Shown one piece after another: positions 1-8,326 of a stretch of DNA of 58,703 nt (position 1 is the first letter of the stretch; the number at the start of each line of letters is the position of its first letter). The notes beneath the pieces were generated by a model. That model had not been told where the DNA came from and ran no database searches. It saw nothing but the letters and a program-made list of their open reading frames with translations. The stretch comes from Balneolaceae bacterium UBA2956. Its GTDB lineage: Bacteria > Bacteroidota > Rhodothermia > Balneolales > Balneolaceae. The stretch covers positions 1 through 58,703 of the forward strand of contig DEBM01000051.1 in NCBI GenBank assembly GCA_002348545.1. The letters run 5' to 3'. Made by a program: the position numbers and the translations under genes.

Positions 1-20
1 ACGAAAAGGCTTATTAAATG

Positions 21-95
21 TGGGCGATGAGGGACTCGAACCCCCGACCCCCTCGGTGTAAACGAGGTGCTCTAAACCAACTGAGCTAATCGCCC
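21..95 (-). tRNA. tRNA-Val (anticodon TAC)
   Basis: The minus strand folds into a full cloverleaf. The acceptor stem is GGGCGAT with ATCGCCC, the D arm contains GCTCAGTTGGTTTAGAGC, the anticodon stem is CCTCG/CGAGG around the loop TTTACAC, and the T arm carries TTCGAGT. The anticodon TAC reads valine codons. The discriminator base is A and CCA is not encoded. The terminator, if present, lies at or beyond the left window edge. Confidence 0.96.
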
Positions 96-250
96 CATTT
101 GCTCAAGGATGTCAAATATAAGACCTTTACCACTAGGGACAAAGATTTTTTTTCCTAGCATAAATATACCCTGAATTCTCATACTCCTAATTTGTACCAC
201 GTTTCAGGCTTCCCTATCTTTGAGAGAAATTAACCAATAATATTTAATAT

Positions 251-568
251 ATGATTAATTCTTCATTCTTTTTGATGGCCGGAAATCCACAAGATCCAAA
301 CGCTGGGATTATAAATTTAGTTTTTCTTGGTGCAATATTTTTAGTGTTCTATTTCTTCATTATACGCCCACAAAGCAAAGCTCAAAAAGAAATAAAAGAA
401 AAAGTGGAAAACATGAAAAAAGGCGACAAAATCGTCACTTCCTCAGGAATTATTGGCGTACTACACAAAATAGATGAAGATAGCGCACTAGTCGATGTAG
501 GAAGTAATGTGAAAATACGTTTTCTTAAGACCGCAATCAGCGATGTAAATCCGAATAAATCAAAATAA
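251..568 (+). CDS. yajC: YajC, preprotein translocase accessory subunit
   Basis: This 105-residue protein matches YajC, the small inner-membrane partner of SecDF in the Sec translocon. One hydrophobic segment at about residues 20-40 (LVFLGAIFLVFYFFIIRPQS) ends in the family hallmark FYFFIIRPQ. A charged cytoplasmic tail follows, with the typical stretch GDKIVTSSGIIGVLHKI. Length is normal for the family (about 100-115). An N-terminal extension with a run of Asn, Pro and Gly precedes the helix, as in many Bacteroidota homologues. No clear ribosome binding site is visible, which is usual for this group. It sits alone between tRNA-Val and the ribBA-like gene, not next to secDF or tgt. Confidence 0.93.
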   Translation: MINSSFFLMAGNPQDPNAGIINLVFLGAIFLVFYFFIIRPQSKAQKEIKEKVENMKKGDKIVTSSGIIGVLHKIDEDSALVDVGSNVKIRFLKTAISDVNPNKSK

Positions 569-653
569 GAAGTCCTTTCTTTCGAACTAATTCGATTTAG
601 GGTGAGTTATTGAAATTAGATGAGTCTTTTGCGAGTCTAGATACCATATTTTT

Positions 654-1820
654 ATGCAAAAAATCCACTTTAATACCATACCTGAAGCTATACGTGATAT
701 TCGGGAAGGTAAGATGATTATTGTTGTCGATGATGAGGATCGAGAAAATGAGGGGGATTTCCTAATGGCTGGTGAGATGGTCAACACCGAAGCAATTAAT
801 TTTATGGTCACTCAAGGACGTGGATTAGTATGTGCACCTGTGAACAAAGAAATAGCAAGGCGCTTTAAACTTAATCATATGGTAGTTGATGGCGCAGACC
901 CAAATGAGGCTAATTTTACTATATCGATTGACCATAAAAAATTAACCACTACTGGTATTTCTGCGGCAGATAGAGCCAATACTATACGAGAACTGACCAA
1001 TCCTGATTCGAAACCTACTGACTTCCGACGACCAGGCCATATTTTCCCACTTCTTGGAGTTGAAGGAGGGGTTTTAAGAAGAGCAGGGCATACCGAAGCC
1101 GCTTTGGATTTAGCTAAATTAGCGGGCCTAAAACCTGTTGGAATTATTTGCGAAATAATGCGAGAAGATGGGGAAATGGCACGTGTCCCAGAGTTAGCTA
1201 AAATGGCAAGAAATTATGGGTTAACCTTCATTACCATAAAAGATCTGATTGCCTATAGAAATAAAACGGAAAGTTTGGTTCATGAGGTAATGCAAATGGA
1301 AATGCCTACGGTATACGGTGATTTTACCCTATATGCCTTTCAAGAATCCATGACTGGAGATATACATTTAGCCCTCACTAAAGGAACCTGGAATGTGGGT
1401 GAACCTATATTAACCCGGGTTCATTCATCCGATCTTATTGGAGATATATTTGGTAGTCGCAATAAACAATCTGGCGATGTACTTCACAGTGCTATGGCAC
1501 AGGTAGAGGAAGAAGGGCAAGGCGTTGTATTGTATATGAATCGAAATCAACGAGGATCCATTTTAATGAACCAATTACAAACACTAAAAGAGATGCAAGA
1601 AGGGCCCTTAAAGGATTTAGAAGTAGAAATGGATAACAATCCAAAAAAAAGCGATACCCGAGATTATGGAATTGGCGCGCAGATTTTACAAGCTCTAGAT
1701 GTTACAAAACTCCGTTTATTGACCAACAATCCGGTTAAGAGGATAGGTATTAAGAGTTTTGGTTTAGAAATAGTAGAGCAAGTACCCATTCATTCTGAAA
1801 AATCCTTATCCCAACGCTAA
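654..1820 (+). CDS. ribBA: RibBA-like riboflavin protein; active RibB half, degenerate RibA half
   Basis: The 388-residue protein has the RibBA layout. Residues 1 to about 205 form 3,4-dihydroxy-2-butanone-4-phosphate synthase, with the acidic loop DDEDRENEGDF, the motif RRPGHIFPL and the segment GHTEAALDLAKLAG all intact. This half should convert ribulose 5-phosphate to the four-carbon riboflavin precursor. Residues about 210-388 have the GTP cyclohydrolase II fold, including RDYGIGAQIL and LLTNNPVKR. However, the zinc motif normally reading RVHSECLTGD...RCDC is RVHSSDLIGDIFGSRNKQSG here, so all three zinc cysteines are missing. The EGRGIGL motif has become NQRGSIL. The RibA half is therefore probably not a GTP cyclohydrolase, as in the RibBX proteins described in Shewanella and relatives. 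A separate ribA would be expected elsewhere in the genome. No FMN riboswitch fits in the 85-base upstream gap. Confidence 0.9.
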   Translation: MQKIHFNTIPEAIRDIREGKMIIVVDDEDRENEGDFLMAGEMVNTEAINFMVTQGRGLVCAPVNKEIARRFKLNHMVVDGADPNEANFTISIDHKKLTTTGISAADRANTIRELTNPDSKPTDFRRPGHIFPLLGVEGGVLRRAGHTEAALDLAKLAGLKPVGIICEIMREDGEMARVPELAKMARNYGLTFITIKDLIAYRNKTESLVHEVMQMEMPTVYGDFTLYAFQESMTGDIHLALTKGTWNVGEPILTRVHSSDLIGDIFGSRNKQSGDVLHSAMAQVEEEGQGVVLYMNRNQRGSILMNQLQTLKEMQEGPLKDLEVEMDNNPKKSDTRDYGIGAQILQALDVTKLRLLTNNPVKRIGIKSFGLEIVEQVPIHSEKSLSQR

Positions 1821-1888
1821 AAATTGATTCTAGTAGACATATTTATCTAAAAGCAGTACTCTTCCAATGGCAGATTTTACTTCTTTGA

Positions 1889-2473
1889 CTAGCTAGTTTG
1901 CTCTTTAACAGCGCCTTCTTGTTCCATGAGGTCTTGAGAGCCTGATGGTGGTTCCTCAGGTATTAGATATTTACCAAAAATGAGTAAGGTTATGATGGAA
2001 ATCGAGATTGCTATGTCAGCAACATTAAAGATGTATGGAAAGACCGTCCAATCATTTATCTGGAGACTGAAATAAATAAAGTCCACTACGTGCCCATCTA
2101 ATAATCCGCCATAACCTTCAATATACCCCATAATCAAACGATCTGTTATGTTGCCTAATGCCCCACCTAGAATCAAGCCCATAAAAAATAGATATCCTAA
2201 GCCAGCGTGTTTTAACGTCCAGAGTAAATAAGCAAATATTCCAATAGTAGCTATAATAGAAATCATACTAATCACATGGGTTGGCAATATATCTATACCC
2301 ATAGCCATACCTGAATTTTGGATGTAATAAAATTCCAACCAACCCTCGAAGATTTCCCATCGATGCAATTCTGGTGTCGTGCGTACCAACCATTTAGTAT
2401 ATTGGTCAAAAGCAATTACTACAACAGCAGGTGTTAAAAGGGTGAGTAGTTTTATGTTTATGTATTTTGACAA
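1889..2473 (-). CDS. lspA: Lipoprotein signal peptidase (signal peptidase II)
   Basis: LspA is the inner-membrane aspartyl protease that removes signal peptides from prolipoproteins after diacylglyceryl modification. The 194-residue protein has four hydrophobic segments. Both catalytic aspartate motifs are present: GNITDRLIMGY and FNVADIAI. The conserved NSGMAMG stretch (family NxGaAFG) precedes the second helix. The start is a TTG codon; no ATG precedes the first membrane helix. It lies 48 bases downstream of the dksA-like gene and in line with ileS, and ileS-lspA linkage is common in bacteria. The many predicted lipoproteins in this window would be its clients. The C-terminal tail of about 20 residues is polar and slightly longer than usual. 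Confidence 0.95.
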   Translation of the reverse strand: MSKYINIKLLTLLTPAVVVIAFDQYTKWLVRTTPELHRWEIFEGWLEFYYIQNSGMAMGIDILPTHVISMISIIATIGIFAYLLWTLKHAGLGYLFFMGLILGGALGNITDRLIMGYIEGYGGLLDGHVVDFIYFSLQINDWTVFPYIFNVADIAISISIITLLIFGKYLIPEEPPSGSQDLMEQEGAVKEQTS

Positions 2474-2521
2474 ATCGTTTAAAGACGTTTAATGGCGAGC
2501 TGTAGAGGGCTTAGAACTTAT

Positions 2522-2923
2522 CTATCGTCGTTTAAGCTTGGCATCAATACTCAATTGAGTGTGAGGCACCGCTTCTAAACGACCTTTGGCAATTTTTTTA
2601 CCTGTAACTTTACATACCCCATAAGTTTTGTTGTCTATACGCTTCATGGCATCGTCCAAATATTTAATGAATTTACGGGTTCGGTTAAACAGCATATAGG
2701 TTTTCTCTCTTTCCTGGGCATCGGTACCAGCATCTGCCATGTGAAACGAATATGCAGATTCATCTGAACTGTTTTCCATATTATCCCTCAGCGTTTTTTG
2801 AAGAGTTTCAAATTCTTCTTCTGCAGCTTCTCTTTTTTTTAGAATTATCCCTCTAAAATACTCCAATTCTTCATCCGTATACGGAGAGATACGCGTTTCA
2901 TTGTTGGTATCTTTTTTTGCCAT
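2522..2923 (-). CDS. TraR/DksA-family protein (zinc finger degenerate)
   Basis: This 133-residue protein belongs to the TraR/DksA superfamily, whose members insert a coiled coil into the RNA polymerase secondary channel. A long charged helical region at about residues 15-95 contains the tip-like sequence SFHMADAGTDAQEREK. The C-terminal finger reads GVCKVTGKKIAKGRLEAVPH followed by TQLSIDAKLKRR. Of the four zinc cysteines in classical DksA only the first remains; the others are T, S and A. This degenerate form is, to my knowledge, common in Bacteroidota. The gene lies between ileS (13 bases upstream) and lspA, suggesting one transcript. Whether it acts like DksA with ppGpp cannot be told from sequence. 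Confidence 0.85.
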   Translation of the reverse strand: MAKKDTNNETRISPYTDEELEYFRGIILKKREAAEEEFETLQKTLRDNMENSSDESAYSFHMADAGTDAQEREKTYMLFNRTRKFIKYLDDAMKRIDNKTYGVCKVTGKKIAKGRLEAVPHTQLSIDAKLKRR

Positions 2924-2936
2924 ATTATTCGATTAA

Positions 2937-5900
2937 TTAGGTTCTGCGGATAGAGATGATACATTCTTCATCCCCTATTTTCCATGTTTTTAAATAATCT
3001 GAAACCTTTAATTCTTCCAGCTCTAGGCTCTCTGATAAGGTTTCTTGTTGAATATATTCTGCCATATAGTTTATAGCAGAAGCTAAATTTTCATTCGCCT
3101 GTACTCCTGTTACAATCCGATCAGTCACACTAAAGTTAGCTTCTTTTCGCATATTTTGCACTCTATTTACAAATTCTCGTGCTAAACCTTCTTGTTGAAG
3201 TTCTTCACTAAGTTCGGTATCAACTGCAACACTAAGACCTGCTTCTGTTTCTACTTGCCAACCTTCTAATCCCGTACGAATGATATCAATTTCATTTTCT
3301 ACTAAAACCATTTGGGTACCGCCATCCAGACGAACTGTTATCCGACCTAATCGTTCATATTCAGAAATCTGCTCAGTACTAAATGACTGTATTTGGCTAG
3401 CTACTGCTTTCATATTGAGTCCTAATTTTTTTCCTAATAGCGAATAATTAGGTTTTGCTGATTTATGGACAATCCCAGAGTCATTGTCCACAAATTGAAT
3501 TTCTTTTACATTTACTTCTTCTAGAATGATGTCTTGCACCGATAGTATCGCATCTCGTTCTACTTCATCTTTCATGGGTAGAATAATTCTTGCTAATGGT
3601 TGACGAACATTTAAATCAATTTGATTTCGAATACGTAATACGATGGCTGAAATAAGTCTAGCCCGTTCCATCTTATATTCTAAAGCTGGTAAAATTGCAG
3701 TTTCTTCTACTGTTGGGAAGAACGATAAGTGAACAGACTCTTCATAAGTTGGCATGGTATTAATCAAACGCTGGTATAACCATTCACTAATAAAAGGAGC
3801 GATAGGGCTCATTAGCTGACTCATACTAAATAGACACTCATGCAGTGTTTGATAAGCAGCTGTTTTATCCAATGTAGTTCCAGATTTCCAAAAACGACGC
3901 CTGTTTCTGCGAACATACCAGTTGCTTAGTTCTTCTACAAAGGTCTCCATTTCTCGAGCTGCCCTTGTTGGTTCATACGCATCAAAGTACTCTTCTACCT
4001 GTTTAATCGTAGTATTAAGTCGTGAAATGATCCACCGATCAATCTCTGGTCTGTCGGGCACAGGAATATGAGAAGTATTGGCATTAAAACCATCAATATT
4101 TGCATACATGGCAAAAAATGAATATGTATTCACCACAGTATTAAAAAATTTTCGCTGTGTTTCCTTTAGTCCATCTTCGTTAAATTTCAAGTTATCCCAA
4201 GGTGAAGAATTACTCATCATATACCAACGGGTTGTATCCGCACCATAAGTTTTCAAAATTTCGAATGGATCAACTGTATTCCCCTTAGACTTACTCATCT
4301 TCTCGCCATTCTTATCGAGTACTAGGCCATTTGACACCACATTTTTATAAGCAACCTGATCAAAAAGCATAGTTCCCAAAGCGTGTAAAGTATAAAACCA
4401 GCCTCGGGTTTGATCTACACCCTCAGCTATAAAATCAGCAGGAAAACGTTCTTTGAAATCTTCCTGTGTTTCCATTGGATAATGCCATTGCGCAAAAGGC
4501 ATTGATCCAGAATCAAACCATACATCTAACAAATCGGGTACGCGCCTCATAGTCCCACCGCCTGGTGCCGCCCAGGTTAGTTCATCAATATAGGGGCGAT
4601 GTAGATCAATTTCGGTATCTTCTGGTATTCCAGCCTTCATCTTTAGCTCAGACACACTACCAATACATTCAAATACATCTGGATTTTTATCGCTCTGCCA
4701 AATAGGTAGTGGCGTACCCCAATAACGTTGTCTTGATATAGCCCAATCTACATTATTTTCTAGCCATGTCCCAAACCTTCCTGTACCTGTACTGCTTGGT
4801 TTCCAATTAATAGTTTTATTTAGGTCAACCATACGATCTTTTACAGCAGTAGTTTTTATGAACCAAGATTCAACTGGGTAACTCATCAATGGTGTACCTT
4901 TACGCCAGTCGAATGGGTAATTATGTTCATATGTCTCATGACGAAACATATTTCCTTTTTCTTTTATAGCTTTAACAATCCCTTTATCGGCCTCTTTAAA
5001 CCATTGTCCCTTAAAATCTTGAACCTGATCTGTGAAACATCCATCTCGATCAATGGGGTTAAACATCGGTATCTGTGCTTTAGCGCAAGCATCATAATCA
5101 TCCGCGCCATACGCTGGAGCAGTGTGTACTATTCCTGTACCATCATCTATGGTTACGTAACTTGCTGGGATAATCTTCCAAGCCTGTTCAATGTCAAACT
5201 CTTGTAAGGCATAATCAAAAATTGGTAAATATTTATTACCCAATAAATCTTTTCCTTTAAACTCTTCCATAATAATAACTTCTTCACCAAATACTCGCTC
5301 AATACAATCTTTAGCAACAATATAATTATTGTGATGATGAGCCAGTTTAACGTAATCTAATGTAGGATTGACGGTTAAAGCCATATTCGAAATTGTTGTC
5401 CATGGGGTCGTTGTCCATGCTAAGTAATAAGTTTTTTCCTCATCTGGTTTCTGAAACATAACATAGATACTAGGGTCTTGGGTATTTTTGTACCCTAAAC
5501 TGACCTCATGAGAGGATAGAACCGTTCCATTACCTGGTGAATACCATTGTATTTTATATCCTTTATACAATAGCCCTTTTCTATATAGTTCGCTAAGCGC
5601 CCACCAAATAGACTCTATATAATCATTTTCAAAAGTGATATATGGATTTTCTTGATCCACCCAATAACCCATTCGATCGGTTAATTCGTCCCATAAATCT
5701 TTGTACTTTAGTACGCTTGTCCTACATTCTGCATTGTATTTGGCAATCCCATATTCCTCTATCTGAGATCTTCCTACTAGATTAAGGGCCTTTTCAACTT
5801 CTATTTCTACAGGTAACCCATGAGTATCCCAGCCAGCTTTTCGTTCAACCTTATAACCTTTTAATGTTTTGTATCGACAAAATAAATCCTTAACAGTCCG

Positions 5901-6089
5901 CGCCATAACATGGTGGATACCTGGTTTACCATTAGCAGTAGGTGGGCCCTCATAAAAATTAAATGGATTTCCTTCGCTACGACTGCTTATACTTTTTTTA
6001 AAAACTTGCTTTTCTTTCCATTCTTTTAGAATGTCCATTTCAGCATTTGGATAGCTTAGGCTTTTTATTTCTTTGAACGATGATGACAT
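2937..6089 (-). CDS. ileS: Isoleucyl-tRNA synthetase
   Basis: This class I aminoacyl-tRNA synthetase charges tRNA-Ile. The 1050-residue length and motif set fit the longer, eukaryote-like IleRS type found in Bacteroidota. The ATP-binding HIGH-type motif appears as PPTANGKPGIHHVMART near residue 50. The KMSKS loop is GEKMSKSKGNTVDP at about residue 600. The editing (CP1) domain contains LAWTTTPWTTISN near residue 225. The anticodon-binding domain includes VEELSNWYVRRNRRRFW. An ATG start directly precedes the conserved N-terminus. It appears to head an operon with the dksA-like gene and lspA. The 188-base upstream gap shows no T-box leader. Proteins of this type are often naturally less sensitive to mupirocin, which is an inference from family only. 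Confidence 0.97.
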   Translation of the reverse strand: MSSSFKEIKSLSYPNAEMDILKEWKEKQVFKKSISSRSEGNPFNFYEGPPTANGKPGIHHVMARTVKDLFCRYKTLKGYKVERKAGWDTHGLPVEIEVEKALNLVGRSQIEEYGIAKYNAECRTSVLKYKDLWDELTDRMGYWVDQENPYITFENDYIESIWWALSELYRKGLLYKGYKIQWYSPGNGTVLSSHEVSLGYKNTQDPSIYVMFQKPDEEKTYYLAWTTTPWTTISNMALTVNPTLDYVKLAHHHNNYIVAKDCIERVFGEEVIIMEEFKGKDLLGNKYLPIFDYALQEFDIEQAWKIIPASYVTIDDGTGIVHTAPAYGADDYDACAKAQIPMFNPIDRDGCFTDQVQDFKGQWFKEADKGIVKAIKEKGNMFRHETYEHNYPFDWRKGTPLMSYPVESWFIKTTAVKDRMVDLNKTINWKPSSTGTGRFGTWLENNVDWAISRQRYWGTPLPIWQSDKNPDVFECIGSVSELKMKAGIPEDTEIDLHRPYIDELTWAAPGGGTMRRVPDLLDVWFDSGSMPFAQWHYPMETQEDFKERFPADFIAEGVDQTRGWFYTLHALGTMLFDQVAYKNVVSNGLVLDKNGEKMSKSKGNTVDPFEILKTYGADTTRWYMMSNSSPWDNLKFNEDGLKETQRKFFNTVVNTYSFFAMYANIDGFNANTSHIPVPDRPEIDRWIISRLNTTIKQVEEYFDAYEPTRAAREMETFVEELSNWYVRRNRRRFWKSGTTLDKTAAYQTLHECLFSMSQLMSPIAPFISEWLYQRLINTMPTYEESVHLSFFPTVEETAILPALEYKMERARLISAIVLRIRNQIDLNVRQPLARIILPMKDEVERDAILSVQDIILEEVNVKEIQFVDNDSGIVHKSAKPNYSLLGKKLGLNMKAVASQIQSFSTEQISEYERLGRITVRLDGGTQMVLVENEIDIIRTGLEGWQVETEAGLSVAVDTELSEELQQEGLAREFVNRVQNMRKEANFSVTDRIVTGVQANENLASAINYMAEYIQQETLSESLELEELKVSDYLKTWKIGDEECIISIRRT

Positions 6090-6277
6090 AAAGAATTTTA
6101 GATTTTGTACTCCTAAAGAAATATCAATATAAGCATTCTATGCCAAATACTGAGATTTTATTGCTTATTTGATTCGTCTAAGGAGGATATTATTTTCATT
6201 CCCTGTCAGGTATAACTTCAGATAACTGTCATCTTTATTCGTTCACTATTTTATTTAACATTGATTCTCACACAGCT

Positions 6278-6793
6278 ATGAAATTCGAAACCAACAGAAA
6301 TATCACCAAAAAAAAACCTTATCGAATCTGTTTTGTTTGCCTAGGCAATATATGTCGAAGCCCAACAGCTGAAGGTATATTTCAACAAAAAGTTAGGGAA
6401 TGTAACCTTGATTCCTTTTTCTATATTGATTCGGCAGGTACTAGTGCATACCATCTTGGTGAGAAAGTTAACGCTACCTCACGTAAAATAGCTGAATCTC
6501 ACGGAGTATCACTGCTCTCCCAAGCTCGTCAATTCAACTCCAAAGATTTTTACGAATTCGATCTTATTTTAGCCATGGATTCAAGTAATTATGCAGATAT
6601 AATGAAATTAAAGTCAGGTATAACGAATTCTAAAGTTGAAATGATGCGTAGTTTCGATCTAGATGGACTTAACGAAGATGTTCCAGATCCATATTATGGT
6701 GGAATAAATGGTTTTGAGAATGTGTTTACAATTTTAGAACGGTCTAGTGAAGAACTTCTTAAGCAGCTTTCAGCTTATATAGTCAACGAATAA
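6278..6793 (+). CDS. Low-molecular-weight protein tyrosine phosphatase
   Basis: The 171-residue protein has the signature CX5R phosphatase loop, VCLGNICRSPTAEG, near residue 23. The general-acid motif DPYYGG lies near residue 150, and the conserved LAMDSSN stretch is at about residue 108. These enzymes dephosphorylate phosphotyrosine. Bacterial members often act on BY-kinases in polysaccharide export (Wzb/Etp) or on small-molecule or arginine phosphate. No BY-kinase is in this window, and the polysaccharide locus lies 41 kb away, so the substrate is unknown. The protein is slightly longer than typical Wzb (about 145-150) because of a lysine-rich N-terminal extension of about 15 residues. It is divergent from ileS. 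The family call is firm and the role is open. Confidence 0.93.
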   Translation: MKFETNRNITKKKPYRICFVCLGNICRSPTAEGIFQQKVRECNLDSFFYIDSAGTSAYHLGEKVNATSRKIAESHGVSLLSQARQFNSKDFYEFDLILAMDSSNYADIMKLKSGITNSKVEMMRSFDLDGLNEDVPDPYYGGINGFENVFTILERSSEELLKQLSAYIVNE

Positions 6794-6804
6794 TTGTTGC
6801 AAAC

Positions 6805-6890
6805 CTACTAGTAAATAAGTAAATTATTTATATAGTTTACTGTTTCTCAAAATAACTACTTAATTTTTATATTTACTTACCTACTAATAG
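6805..6890. promoter_or_regulatory. Long inverted repeat, candidate TetR operator pair
   Basis: Two 20-base arms, at 6805-6824 and 6871-6890, are inverted copies matching at 17 of 20 positions. The left arm is CTACTAGTAAATAAGTAAAT and the right arm is ATTTACTTACCTACTAATAG. They are 46 bases apart, and the right arm ends 2 bases before the TetR start codon. Such placement suits autoregulation by the TetR protein encoded immediately downstream. A transcript hairpin is the alternative explanation. Confidence 0.55.
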
Positions 6891-6892
6891 AT

Positions 6893-7450
6893 ATGGCTTC
6901 TTCCACTCGGGAAAAAATAATTCAATTAGGCGACGATTTATTGCGTAAGCAGGGCTTTAATGCCTTTAGTTATGCCGATATTTCTAAGCCATTGCAAATA
7001 AAAAATGCAGCCGTTCATTATCATTTTCCTTCGAAACAGGATCTAGCTTTCGCAATTGCTCAGTGGCACAAGGATGTCTTTGACCGCTTCAGCCGTAAAA
7101 TGGCCACTAAAGAACCCAAAGATAGGCTAAAGACATTTTTAAATTTTTATCATTCGATTCATCTTAGTGAAAAAGTGGATATAATTGGCGCTTTTGCAAC
7201 GGATTGGTACTCATTAGGACCTAATGTACAAACTGAAGTTCAAGAGTTTACTGAATTGGTCATTGAGTGGCTAACTGAACTAATTCAAGAGGGTATGGAC
7301 CTTGGACAGTTCCGAAAAACACAAAATACCCGAACCACTGCACTTAAAATTCTAAGTTCCATTTTTGCCTCAACTCAGTTAGTACGAATAACAAGCGATC
7401 AAGATTTTACACGTGTAAAAAATAGTATCTTAGAAGAATTATTAAACTAA
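6893..7450 (+). CDS. TetR/AcrR-family transcriptional regulator
   Basis: The 185-residue protein has the N-terminal TetR helix-turn-helix at about residues 5-50: TREKIIQLGDDLLRKQGFNA, then YADISKPLQIKNAAVHYHFP and SKQDL. The remaining helical region of about 130 residues is the ligand-binding and dimerisation domain and is not diagnostic of a ligand. The gene is 6 bases upstream of the fructosamine kinase-like gene and almost certainly cotranscribed. A long inverted repeat in its own promoter region suggests autorepression. Its natural target may therefore include the kinase. No efflux pump or dehydrogenase, the usual partners of TetR regulators, lies beside it. The family is certain and the ligand unknown. 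Confidence 0.92.
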   Translation: MASSTREKIIQLGDDLLRKQGFNAFSYADISKPLQIKNAAVHYHFPSKQDLAFAIAQWHKDVFDRFSRKMATKEPKDRLKTFLNFYHSIHLSEKVDIIGAFATDWYSLGPNVQTEVQEFTELVIEWLTELIQEGMDLGQFRKTQNTRTTALKILSSIFASTQLVRITSDQDFTRVKNSILEELLN

Positions 7451-7456
7451 TTAGAT

Positions 7457-8326
7457 ATGAGTGCAGACCTCATCCCAGGGTCCATAAGATGTGAGATCGA
7501 AACCGTATTATTTGCGCCGATCGCAAAAGCTACTTTAATACAAGGTGGGGATATTTCGAAGGCTTTTAAAATTGAATTAGAAGATGGACAGGCTTTTTTT
7601 CTGAAGTTTCACAAACAGGAACTTAATGCCATAAAATCGATATTCACTCAAGAAGTGAAAGGATTAAATACATTACGCTCTGCTAACACTTCTTTGGTAG
7701 TACCTGAAGTCATTTCACATAATAACTCCTATTTATTACTTGAATACCTTGAAGAGGAAGCACGTGGTAATGATTTCCAATTTGGAGTGGATATTGCCAA
7801 GTTGCATAAGAACAGCAATGAATTATTTGGTTTTTCTGAGGATAATTACATTGGATCTATCAACCAAACGAATCACTATCATACCAATTGGTTAGAGTTT
7901 TTTTTTAGAGAACGTATTGAGCCTTTAACTAAGCAGGCCATAGATAAAGGGTTACTGAATAATAAGTATTGTAGTATTTTTGAGCGAGCATTTAATTATA
8001 CCTACGTCATTTTTCCAGATGAACCTCCCGCGCTCTTGCACGGAGATCTCTGGTCCGGTAATTATTTTTTTACTTTACAGGGGTATGCAGCTATTTATGA
8101 TCCAGCCGTATATTATGGGCATAGAGAAATGGACCTTGCAATGACTAACTTATTTGGTGGGTTCACCCCAGCTTTCTATGATGGGTATCAAACTGAATAT
8201 CCTTTACAATCTGGCTGGAAAGAACGACAAAAACTATGTCAACTCTACCCTCTACTTATTCATGCTATATTATTTGGTGGCAACTATGTAAGGCAAGCTA
8301 AAGCTCTTTTGGACCGTTTCTTTTGA
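7457..8326 (+). CDS. Fructosamine kinase family protein
   Basis: This 289-residue protein resembles the fructosamine-3-kinase family, which phosphorylates sugar-amine adducts on proteins or free amino acids so that they break down (deglycation). Visible features are the kinase-like N-lobe with FFLKFHKQE, the catalytic loop LLHGDLWSGNYFF and the metal-binding segment YDPAVYYGHREMDLAM, followed by FGGFTPAFYDGY. All are typical of the family, including bacterial YniA. Length is normal. It follows a TetR gene by 6 bases, forming a two-gene unit. The exact substrate (ribulosamine, fructosamine or another amine) cannot be read from sequence. No obvious terminator follows; an imperfect hairpin without a T run lies near 8400-8422. 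Confidence 0.88.
   Translation: MSADLIPGSIRCEIETVLFAPIAKATLIQGGDISKAFKIELEDGQAFFLKFHKQELNAIKSIFTQEVKGLNTLRSANTSLVVPEVISHNNSYLLLEYLEEEARGNDFQFGVDIAKLHKNSNELFGFSEDNYIGSINQTNHYHTNWLEFFFRERIEPLTKQAIDKGLLNNKYCSIFERAFNYTYVIFPDEPPALLHGDLWSGNYFFTLQGYAAIYDPAVYYGHREMDLAMTNLFGGFTPAFYDGYQTEYPLQSGWKERQKLCQLYPLLIHAILFGGNYVRQAKALLDRFF

Noticed and set aside
569..653. FMN riboswitch upstream of the ribBA-like gene
   Set aside because: The gap is 85 bases, too short, and shows none of the conserved FMN element stems.
6090..6277. T-box leader for ileS, and a strong Shine-Dalgarno-like AAGGAGGA at 6180
   Set aside because: No T-box bulge or terminator pair on the minus strand; the AAGGAGGA has no start codon at a useful distance.
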